Below are positions 1 through 5,103 of a stretch of 5,831 bases of DNA, piece by piece. The notes beneath the pieces were generated by a model. The model was not told the origin of the DNA, did not search any database, and saw nothing but the letters and a program-made list of their open reading frames with translations. The stretch comes from an uncultured Flammeovirgaceae bacterium. Lineage in GTDB: Bacteria > Bacteroidota > Bacteroidia > Cytophagales > Cyclobacteriaceae. The position numbers and the translations under genes were made by a program. The stretch's first letter is position 1, and each line of letters begins with the position of its first letter. The stretch is taken from assembly GCA_946480685.1 (NCBI GenBank), contig CAMLLI010000319.1, forward strand, positions 1 to 5,831, given 5' to 3'.

Positions 1-753
1 CAAATAACGCCTGAGCAATATTATGATAACAACGTGCTATCGCTTCCGGATTATCTCACGGTAACGGTAGATGGGTTTGATCCTGTACTGGATGTGACGA
101 TTGATGACCGGCACGTACTCAATGGTGATTTTGTGTCGAGTAATCCGTTTATATTGATACGGGTGTGGGATGAGAATAAGAAAAATTTCAAACAGGATCT
201 GCAAGGCATGAAGGTATATCTCACGTATCCATGCGAAGACGAAACCTGTGCGCCATCAACGGTTGATCTTAGTGCCAGTGATGTAACGTGGTATCCCGCC
301 ACTGCGACATCTGATTTCCGAATAGAATTCAAGCCGGTAAATTTGCCTGTTGGTAAATATACCTTGCGCGTGGAGGCTGCAGATGCGCGAAACAATGCCA
401 GTGGCGCTGATCCATACCTGGTTGATTTTGTGGTAAGTGATGAAACGTCTGTGACGATTTCAGAACCTTACCCAAATCCTTCGGCATCTGATTTTACGTT
501 CAGAGTAATTTTAAGCGGACAGTATATACCTGAGAATTTCAACCTCGAACTCGTGGATGTAAATGGTAAGCTCTTGCATGCTTTCTCGCAAGAGGATGCC
601 AATGACTTTCACATTGGTGTAAATTACCTGAAGTGGGACGGAACCGATTTGCAAGGAAACGTTTTGCCGAACGGAGTATATATCTATAAAATGCAGTTCA
701 GTGTGAATGGCAATCAAGTGATCCGCGAAGGGAAACTCGTACTGGTTCGATAA
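1..753 (+). CDS. C-terminal part of a PorU2-like T9SS-associated C25-family protein (5' partial)
   Basis: The frame is open from the first base, so this is the last 250 residues of a longer protein. The GTG at 34 is an internal valine codon, not a start. The first part (about residues 1-30: ITPEQYYDNN, then PVLDVTIDD) and the following beta-rich region (DENK, VYLTYP, LPVGKYTLRVEAADARNNAS) resemble the tail of the large C25 gingipain-like proteins annotated as putative type IX secretion sortase PorU2. The last 100 residues form a FlgD-like Ig/T9SS-type C-terminal domain: PYPNP at about 156-160, LVDVNGKLL, WDGTD at 212-216, LPNGVYIYKM, and a terminal GKLVLVR. Such domains direct export through the outer membrane and surface attachment or cleavage. 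The family call is from memory of the motifs. A generic secreted protein with a T9SS sorting domain is the main alternative. The catalytic His/Cys would lie upstream and cannot be checked here. Confidence 0.72.
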   Translation, partial: QITPEQYYDNNVLSLPDYLTVTVDGFDPVLDVTIDDRHVLNGDFVSSNPFILIRVWDENKKNFKQDLQGMKVYLTYPCEDETCAPSTVDLSASDVTWYPATATSDFRIEFKPVNLPVGKYTLRVEAADARNNASGADPYLVDFVVSDETSVTISEPYPNPSASDFTFRVILSGQYIPENFNLELVDVNGKLLHAFSQEDANDFHIGVNYLKWDGTDLQGNVLPNGVYIYKMQFSVNGNQVIREGKLVLVR

Positions 754-771
754 ACTATAGTTGAGGAGACT

Positions 772-810
772 TGTGCCTGGTTGGGAATTACGGGCACATC
801 CTTATTTATT
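772..810 (+). terminator. Probable rho-independent terminator after the PorU2-like gene
   Basis: An 8-bp stem with one G-T wobble (TGTGCCTG at 772-779 with CGGGCACA at 791-798) encloses an 11-nt loop and is followed on the plus strand by the T-rich stretch TCCTTATTTATTCTT. It starts 18 nt after the TAA at 751-753 and lies between two converging genes. The T tract is broken, so termination may be partial. There is no T tract on the opposite side, so it should act mainly on the plus strand. Confidence 0.45.
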
Positions 811-811
811 C

Positions 812-1423
812 TTATTCTTCTGAAACCATTTGAAACATCGGGCGCTTCTCCGGGGGAGTGTGAGCATCGATATCTTTTATGTCTTTCTGATTTTTTTCAA
901 TGAAGCGATTGTACGATGCTACGATCATATCGTATTCTTCACGATAATTATTAACGCGCTGGTCGGCCTGGTTGATTTCTTCCGCGAGTTTTTGAAGCGT
1001 GGTGTTATAATTGAATTCGGTTTGAGATTCTGCCAGTGAAAGAAGTTCGGACACGAGCGAGTTGGAAGCAAAATCGTACTCTTCTACTACATCTGCATTT
1101 GCCATAGTTTTCTGTGTGTACCGAAGACGCAATAGCTGGTCAAGTCGTTGTTCGTAGATTGCAAGCTCTTCACTTTTTTCCGGCGATGATATCATCAGTT
1201 CGTGAATGAGATTGTGCATGGCCTTTATTTTCTGGTTATCGTCATGGATCATCACGTTCCAGGCCTGTAGCATGCTGTCTTGCAAACCCAGATAAGCGTC
1301 TGTAAGCGAATCCAGCCGTGTAAACGTTGTAGCAGTTTGATCCTGGGTAACTTCTTTATTACCACAGTTCCAAAAAACAAAAGCACAACTGGTAATCACC
1401 ATACCAGATAACAAGGTTCTCAT
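812..1423 (-). CDS. Small predicted lipoprotein with LemA-like helical body
   Basis: This is a 203-residue protein. Its N-terminus is a short signal: Arg2, a hydrophobic stretch at about 3-18, then FWNCGNK with the candidate lipidated cysteine at position 20. Asn in the -1 position is unusual for a lipobox, but a signal followed by CGNK is common among Bacteroidota lipoproteins. The rest is almost entirely polar alpha-helix. Its order of motifs matches the LemA pattern: a first helix with QAWNVMI, a middle helical pair with an acidic loop, a region ESQTEFNYNTTLQKLAEEI, then NNYREEYDMIVASYNRFI near 157-174. The last two recall LemA's E-x-YP-x-L-x-x-N-x-x-F-x-x-L and R-x-x-YN-x-x-V-x-x-YN segments. 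The usual DLIPNLV block is not conserved, so it would be a divergent member or only a look-alike. The start at 1423 is preferred over Met8 because only it supplies the basic residue before the hydrophobic core. It stands alone, convergent with the upstream secreted-protein gene and separated from paaD by 143 bp. Function is unknown. Confidence 0.75.
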   Translation of the reverse strand: MRTLLSGMVITSCAFVFWNCGNKEVTQDQTATTFTRLDSLTDAYLGLQDSMLQAWNVMIHDDNQKIKAMHNLIHELMISSPEKSEELAIYEQRLDQLLRLRYTQKTMANADVVEEYDFASNSLVSELLSLAESQTEFNYNTTLQKLAEEINQADQRVNNYREEYDMIVASYNRFIEKNQKDIKDIDAHTPPEKRPMFQMVSEE

Positions 1424-1467
1424 GCGTTACTTCAGAATAAAAAGGGCTCCAAGTGACCAATACGGTG

Positions 1468-1475
1468 CAAAGAAA
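1468..1475 (-). promoter_or_regulatory. Weak candidate -7 element for the lipoprotein gene
   Basis: On the minus strand the sequence is TTTCTTTG, one mismatch from the Bacteroidota -7 consensus TAnnTTTG. It lies 44 nt upstream of the ATG at 1423, which would leave a leader of about 35-40 nt. No clear TTG was found at the expected -33 position. It is listed because the terminator after paaD, just upstream, implies that this gene needs its own promoter. Confidence 0.2.
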
Positions 1476-1506
1476 TAAAATGTTCGTCTGGTTTTCAGCA
1501 TTTTAT

Positions 1507-1557
1507 AAAACGAGTATGTTTTCGTGACGAAAACTCATATTTTCAAATGTATACTCG
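1507..1557 (-). terminator. Nested stem-loop terminator downstream of paaD
   Basis: Two perfect inverted repeats are nested. The outer one pairs CGAGTAT (1511-1517) with ATACTCG (1551-1557). The inner one pairs GTTTTCG (1518-1524) with CGAAAAC (1528-1534) around a 3-nt TGA loop. Read on the minus strand, the structure begins 9 nt after the paaD stop codon and is followed directly by TTTTAT, as expected for an intrinsic terminator ending the hemA-dinB-paaD transcript. The plus-strand side has no T tract. The 16 unpaired bases between the two stems make the fold unusual, and the T tract is short. Confidence 0.5.
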
Positions 1558-1566
1558 CAAAGATTG

Positions 1567-2052
1567 TTACTGAACGGGCTTAAACTGCTCGAAGGCTTCC
1601 TGGCAGGTATAGCAATAATGAATAGACCGGCATAGGGTAGAACCAAACGTATTGCGCAGTTCAGTATCGGTACCGTTGCATCGCGGGCAGGGCACATGCT
1701 CCAGCAGCTCGATATCATGAATGAGAGCCGAAAATGGAGGCGCGAGTCCGAATTTCTTCAAAGCGTGCTTTCCTTTGTCAGAAATTTTATCTGACGACCA
1801 CGGCTTGTGAAAGTTAACCGAGATGGAAACTTCCGGGACGCCTTTTGAGTGTAGCGTCTCCGTTATATCGCGTTGCATGACGTCAAGGGCGGGGCATCCC
1901 ACAAACGTAGGTGTCATCTCGATCTTTACTGTGTCTGCTGCTATAGCAACCGAAGTGATTACGCCAAGATCAACCAGCGATAACACCGGTATCTCCGGAT
2001 CCTTGACTTCTTCGAGCCATTGATAAATATCGTTCACGCTAAACGAAGGCAT
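1567..2052 (-). CDS. paaD: PaaD-family protein of the 1,2-phenylacetyl-CoA epoxidase system (MIP18/DUF59 plus zinc-finger-like tail)
   Basis: This is a 161-residue protein of typical PaaD length. Residues about 5-85 form the MIP18/DUF59 fold, with the DPEIP motif at 18-22, SLVDLGVI at 25-32 and TPTFVGCPA at 47-55; Cys53 is the conserved cysteine of this fold. The C-terminal part has the PaaD-specific metal-binding pattern: CPRC at 122-125, FGSTLC at 136-141 and CYTC at 147-150, then FEQFK. These five cysteines separate PaaD from plain SufT-type DUF59 proteins. In known systems PaaD is needed in vivo for phenylacetyl-CoA epoxidase, probably in iron-sulfur or metal-centre maturation, while PaaABCE form the enzyme. 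None of paaA, B, C or E is adjacent here. The gene begins with ATG 9 nt after the stop of the DinB-like gene, so it is very likely cotranscribed and perhaps translationally coupled. No strong Shine-Dalgarno is present. A general Fe-S maturation role outside phenylacetate breakdown is possible. Confidence 0.9.
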   Translation of the reverse strand: MPSFSVNDIYQWLEEVKDPEIPVLSLVDLGVITSVAIAADTVKIEMTPTFVGCPALDVMQRDITETLHSKGVPEVSISVNFHKPWSSDKISDKGKHALKKFGLAPPFSALIHDIELLEHVPCPRCNGTDTELRNTFGSTLCRSIHYCYTCQEAFEQFKPVQ

Positions 2053-2061
2053 TGTATAAAG

Positions 2062-2520
2062 CTATGAATATACAACATCAAATGAACCCGGAAGAATCTG
2101 ATTCAGGTGATGTTTTAAATGCTTCACGTAATCTATAGCGAGAAACTCGAGTGTGTATAGCTGGCCGGTGTTGCACGTGTTCAGGTACTTGTCTTCAGGC
2201 ATGTTGATCAGTACTGTATAGATGCGTTCGTTGATCAATCGCCAAAGTGTAATTACATCATCTTTTTTGGATGCCTGGTAATGATTGGCAGCTACCCAGA
2301 AGTCTTGGTTGTACGTGATGTGAGGAGGTTGATTCTCGTATTGTCCACAGATAAATCTGCGCAGGTTGTTATGGCCGGAGTCTATAAGATGTCCGAGAAT
2401 TTCCTGTTTACTCCATTTATGAGGATTGGGCTTGGCCAAAAAATCATGATCGGAGATAGCCTTGAATCGTTCCGAAAAAGCGTGAACGATCTGTAGCAGT
2501 TCGAGTGCTATAATTTTCAA
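2062..2520 (-). CDS. DinB/YfiT-superfamily protein, putative metal-dependent enzyme
   Basis: This is a 152-residue protein of the DinB four-helix-bundle type. The first signature, KWSKQEILGHLIDSGHNNLRRF, spans about 35-56 and includes the likely metal ligand His44. The second, DYVKHLKHHLNQI at 130-142, supplies His134, His137 and His138. Together these give the usual three-histidine metal site. Members include thiol-dependent S-transferases and many proteins of unknown role; no substrate can be assigned. The start codon is TTG at 2520-2518. No ATG or GTG lies in this frame between the hemA stop and the first signature, and family members begin at about this point. It lies 30 nt after hemA and in the same frame, with paaD following 9 nt later, so it is probably the middle gene of one transcript. 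A short GC-rich hairpin (2532-2543) lies between hemA and this gene. No convincing ribosome binding site is visible. Confidence 0.85.
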   Translation of the reverse strand: MKIIALELLQIVHAFSERFKAISDHDFLAKPNPHKWSKQEILGHLIDSGHNNLRRFICGQYENQPPHITYNQDFWVAANHYQASKKDDVITLWRLINERIYTVLINMPEDKYLNTCNTGQLYTLEFLAIDYVKHLKHHLNQILPGSFDVVYS

Positions 2521-2531
2521 GAAAGTATGAG

Positions 2532-2543
2532 GCGCCCTGGCGC
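2532..2543 (-). other. Small GC-rich hairpin between hemA and the DinB-like gene
   Basis: GCGC (2532-2535) and GCGC (2540-2543) flank a 4-nt loop in the 30-nt gap after hemA. There is no T tract after it, so it is not a convincing terminator. It could stabilise the hemA 3' end or affect initiation at the TTG 12 nt further on, or be chance. Confidence 0.2.
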
Positions 2544-2550
2544 TGTTTGA

Positions 2551-3810
2551 TTACTTCTTCTCAGGAACTCTTTCAAGATTGAAGAGCTCATGCAGCATTT
2601 CAGTAAGCGACTCGGCATCGCCACGCTTACACGCTGCTTTTAACTGGAGCACCGGGTACTTCAGGATTTTCTGCATCAGCGAGCGGCTCATCTCCTCCAA
2701 CTTCTCTGCTTCTTCCGGCTTCGAGTTTTTCAGGAAACGTGCTAACTCTTCCTGGCGGATTTTCTCCAGTGTATTTTTTAATTTCTGGATGGTAGGAGAC
2801 ACCACCATTTCTTTAGACCAATCTTCAAACTCGCGAATGGCCTCAGCAATGATCGCCTGAATTCTGGGGATGGATGCTTTACGTTTTTCAACGGCCTCGT
2901 TTGTTTTTTCCTGAATGTCGTCAAGGTTATAGACAATCGCTCCGGGAATTTCTTCAATCGAAGCTTCGATGCTGCGAGGCATGGAAAGATCAATGAAGAA
3001 CTTATGCGAGAATATGGTAATGTCTTTTAAAAGTTCGCGGTTGATAAGCGGCTCGTTACCCGACACTGAGCTGATCACAACATCGGCTTTCTGAATTTCT
3101 TCTTTCAGATTTTCGATGCCGCCAAATTTGAACCCGCACTTCTGCGCAAGCTTTTCAGCTTTGTCGAGTGTGCGGTTTAATATAGTAACGTTTTGAAGGC
3201 GTGTGTTCACCAGGTTAAGACATACGTCTTGTCCTATTTCACCAACACCAACAACCAGTATTTTCGGTTCGCGTACTCCGGCAGTCAGGTCGTCTGCCAT
3301 TTCTTTGGCTGCGTATGAAATGGAAGCTGCTCCATCGCGGAAAGAAGTTTCCTGAACAACGCGTTTGTTTACAAAGAAAATGGTGTGCATCAATCTGTGG
3401 AGGAAAGGCCCCGCCATGTTTTCGTCTGCACTCCACTGGTAAGCATTTTTTACCTGGCCAGAAATCTGAAGATCGCCAATCACCTGCGCATCCAGGCCGA
3501 TAGCAACTTCAAAAAGGTGATTTACAGCATCCGTTCCGGTTAACGTAGTAAAGTGCTGTTCAAAACCTGAGTCAATATTTTTTACAAGCGAAAGACCTTT
3601 GAAAATTTCAGAAGCATAATCCTGCTCCGCTACATAATAAATCTCGGTACGGTTGCAGGTAGAAACCACCAGCACATCGGTAGTTGCAGTATAATCGCGG
3701 ATAAAATTCAACAATTGCTTAACAGCAGACTCTGTAAGAGAGACCTGCTCGCGGACTGCCACCGGAGCGGTTTTATAGGTTAGAACGAGTGCTTTTAAAT
3801 TGTGTGTCAT
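2551..3810 (-). CDS. hemA: Glutamyl-tRNA reductase
   Basis: This enzyme reduces glutamyl-tRNA(Glu) with NADPH to glutamate-1-semialdehyde, the first committed step of C5-pathway tetrapyrrole and heme synthesis, in the cytoplasm. With the start at 3810 it has 419 residues, normal for the family. Seen in order (numbering from that start): TYKTAPV at 11-17, the catalytic-cysteine motif STCNRTEIYY with Cys52, NHLFEVAIGLDAQVIGDLQI with His98, the NADPH-binding VVGVGEIG at 186-193, FIDLSMPR, and a C-terminal helical dimerisation region ending VPEKK. An upstream in-frame ATG at 3846 would add 12 residues (MIFAQALPLLLE). The shorter start is preferred because it places the catalytic cysteine near its usual position of about 50 and because a -7-like element lies inside the extension. 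The motif GDLQI replaces the common GEPQI, a variant I believe is normal in Bacteroidota. The dinB-like gene and paaD follow on the same strand; hemC is not next to it. Confidence 0.96.
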   Translation of the reverse strand: MTHNLKALVLTYKTAPVAVREQVSLTESAVKQLLNFIRDYTATTDVLVVSTCNRTEIYYVAEQDYASEIFKGLSLVKNIDSGFEQHFTTLTGTDAVNHLFEVAIGLDAQVIGDLQISGQVKNAYQWSADENMAGPFLHRLMHTIFFVNKRVVQETSFRDGAASISYAAKEMADDLTAGVREPKILVVGVGEIGQDVCLNLVNTRLQNVTILNRTLDKAEKLAQKCGFKFGGIENLKEEIQKADVVISSVSGNEPLINRELLKDITIFSHKFFIDLSMPRSIEASIEEIPGAIVYNLDDIQEKTNEAVEKRKASIPRIQAIIAEAIREFEDWSKEMVVSPTIQKLKNTLEKIRQEELARFLKNSKPEEAEKLEEMSRSLMQKILKYPVLQLKAACKRGDAESLTEMLHELFNLERVPEKK

Positions 3811-3819
3811 TTCGAGTAG

Positions 3820-3827
3820 CAAAGGTA
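3820..3827 (-). promoter_or_regulatory. Candidate -7 promoter element of hemA
   Basis: The minus strand reads TACCTTTG, a full match to the Bacteroidota -7 consensus TAnnTTTG, ending 9 nt before the ATG at 3810. Transcription starting a few bases downstream would give an almost leaderless mRNA, which fits the shorter hemA start and excludes the longer one. No TTG was found at the expected -33 distance, so the match may be fortuitous. Confidence 0.3.
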
Positions 3828-3976
3828 AAGCCTGAGCGAAAATCAATCATGATAAAAATCAGCGAACATATAATTTAGAATTAGTATAAATAGTTCGTGT
3901 GGCAATTGCTTTCACTAGTACGGAGCCCGCTATTTACAGGTTGTTTATCACCCATCATTATGTGGGATATGGCGCC

Positions 3977-3997
3977 TTGTAAATTGCTCTTTTACAA
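3977..3997. repeat. 21-bp inverted repeat in the hemA / HhH-protein divergent region
   Basis: TTGTAAA (3977-3983) and TTTACAA (3991-3997) are perfect inverted copies separated by 7 bases. The site lies about 165 bp upstream of hemA and 105 bp upstream of the helix-hairpin-helix gene, a natural position for an operator of a dimeric regulator. No T tract follows on either strand, which argues against a terminator. The regulator is unknown. Confidence 0.4.
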
Positions 3998-4011
3998 CCA
4001 AAGAATACGGG

Positions 4012-4036
4012 GCGTTGTTCCCGCGACAACAAACGC
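4012..4036. repeat. Short overlapping inverted repeats upstream of the HhH gene
   Basis: GTTGT (4014-4018) pairs with ACAAC (4026-4030), and in an alternative fold GCGTT (4012-4016) pairs with AACGC (4032-4036). Both are only 5 bp, so chance is a real possibility. Apart from these sites and the 21-bp repeat, the stretch from 3847 to 4102 shows no gene, no tRNA and no clear promoter. Confidence 0.2.
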
Positions 4037-4102
4037 AAAGATGTGAATCGAAAAAAATGTCGTTCTTGATGTAAGTTGATTTGTTAGCAGTAGAAAATCG
4101 TT

Positions 4103-5011
4103 ATGGTAATAAAACGTTGGTTGAAAAACTTCTTTGGTTTTTCGCGTTCGCAGGTAAATGCATTTATGATTTTGGTGCCGTTGATGGCTGCACTGATTTT
4201 CTCGGAACCAGCATACCGATGGTATATTAGTCACTATGGACCACGCCATCCGCCAGAAGCCCGATCATTGGACAGTCTGGTTACACAATGGCAACAGGCG
4301 ACACGCGATAGTGTGAAGACCGCCTCATCACAAAAAACTAGATCGATCTTTCAATTCGATCCGAACGAGATCTCTCAGCAGCAATTCCTGGCACTCGGAT
4401 TTACAGAGAAAATTTCCAGGCGCATCGTAAACTATCGCGCGAAAGGCGGACGGTTCAAAGTAAAATCCGACTTGCTTAAAATGTATGGCATGGACACAAC
4501 GTTCTATCATCAACTCGAGCCCTATATATTGTTGCCTGATAAAAATGTTCAGAAGCAGTTCGCTGAAAATAAACCAGCGATGCCGGTTGTCAGGACACGA
4601 AAAGAGATTGTCAGGTTCGATATAAACATGGCAGACACTGCACAGCTCAAAAAGATTTATGGCATAGGAGAGAAGCGCGCTTTACGAATTATCGCCTATC
4701 GCGATAAGCTGGGTGGTTTTGTAAGTATGAATCAATTGGCTGAAGTATATACGTTAGACTCGGTGGTGATAGAAAAATTATCGCAGGCATCGTTTGTCGG
4801 GGACAAATTTATTCCACAAAAAATCCACATTAACACGGCCAGCGATTGGGAGCTCGCGGCTCATCCCTATTTAGTGAAGTCTGTCGCCAAAGCTATAGTT
4901 GCCTATCGATTTCAGCATGGAAAAATCAATAGTGTTGAGGATCTTCGAAAGATACAGGCCTGCGATGCCAAGACCATTCAGAAAATCACGCCATATTTGG
5001 ACTTTGAATAG
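4103..5011 (+). CDS. Membrane-anchored protein with three helix-hairpin-helix (ComEA-like) repeats
   Basis: This is a 302-residue protein. A basic N-terminus (KRWLKNFFGFSRSQ) is followed by one hydrophobic segment at about 19-34, suggesting an inner-membrane anchor with the rest outside the cytoplasm. After a linker (about 45-82) come three related units: FDPNEIS...GFTEKISRRIVNYRAKGGRF at about 85-143, FDINMADTAQLKKIYGIGEKRALRIIAYRDKLGGF at about 172-231, and INTASDWELAAHPYLVKSVAKAIVAYR at about 243-299. Each has the ComEA pattern: N-x-A-x-x-x-x-L, a hairpin (clearest as YGIGEKRA in unit 2), then I-x-x-YR. ComEA binds incoming DNA in natural transformation, and many Bacteroidota carry multi-repeat relatives of unproven role. 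Units 1 and 3 lack a clean GIG hairpin, so DNA binding may rest on unit 2, or some units may be structural. Its ATG is preceded by no Shine-Dalgarno. It is divergent from hemA. Confidence 0.85.
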   Translation: MVIKRWLKNFFGFSRSQVNAFMILVPLMAALIFSEPAYRWYISHYGPRHPPEARSLDSLVTQWQQATRDSVKTASSQKTRSIFQFDPNEISQQQFLALGFTEKISRRIVNYRAKGGRFKVKSDLLKMYGMDTTFYHQLEPYILLPDKNVQKQFAENKPAMPVVRTRKEIVRFDINMADTAQLKKIYGIGEKRALRIIAYRDKLGGFVSMNQLAEVYTLDSVVIEKLSQASFVGDKFIPQKIHINTASDWELAAHPYLVKSVAKAIVAYRFQHGKINSVEDLRKIQACDAKTIQKITPYLDFE

Positions 5012-5047
5012 AAGTTAGATGTCGGGCATTTTGGATTAAAGACTTCG

Positions 5048-5059
5048 TGATATATATCA
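5048..5059. repeat. 12-bp perfect palindrome upstream of the DUF4011-type gene
   Basis: TGATATATATCA is its own reverse complement. It lies 44 bp before the ATG at 5104, in the 92-bp gap after the helix-hairpin-helix gene. It could be an operator, but an AT-rich 12-mer can arise by chance. No terminator for the preceding gene and no full promoter match is visible in this gap, so read-through from the upstream gene is possible. Confidence 0.25.
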
Positions 5060-5103
5060 TAACTGATGCTCATAATGTTTAACTTTTACTGATCGATCGG
5101 TAC

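Noticed and set aside
51..717. Minus-strand open frames inside the PorU2-like gene
   Set aside because: The plus-strand frame is continuous from base 1 and contains clear FlgD-like and PorU2-like motifs, so the antisense frames are shadows.
1548..1555. TACATTTG-like element on the minus strand just after paaD as a promoter for the lipoprotein gene
   Set aside because: It fits the -7 consensus, but it lies upstream of, and partly inside, the stem-loop thought to terminate the paaD transcript, and it lacks a -33 TTG. A promoter reading straight into a terminator is unlikely.
4076..4083. TTGATTTG as a -7 promoter element of the HhH gene
   Set aside because: It has one mismatch to TAnnTTTG and no TTG at -33 spacing, and the region is AT-rich enough for chance matches. 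It is too weak to list as a feature.
3847..4102. Possible tRNA or small RNA gene in the divergent intergenic region
   Set aside because: There is no T-arm consensus (GTTCGAnnC type), no acceptor-stem pairing and no terminator hairpin with a T tract.
3992..4249. Minus-strand open frame of 85 codons overlapping the start of the HhH gene
   Set aside because: It lies opposite a well-supported coding start, has no recognisable domain and is rich in Phe, Thr and His without membrane or motif logic. It is best explained as an antisense shadow.
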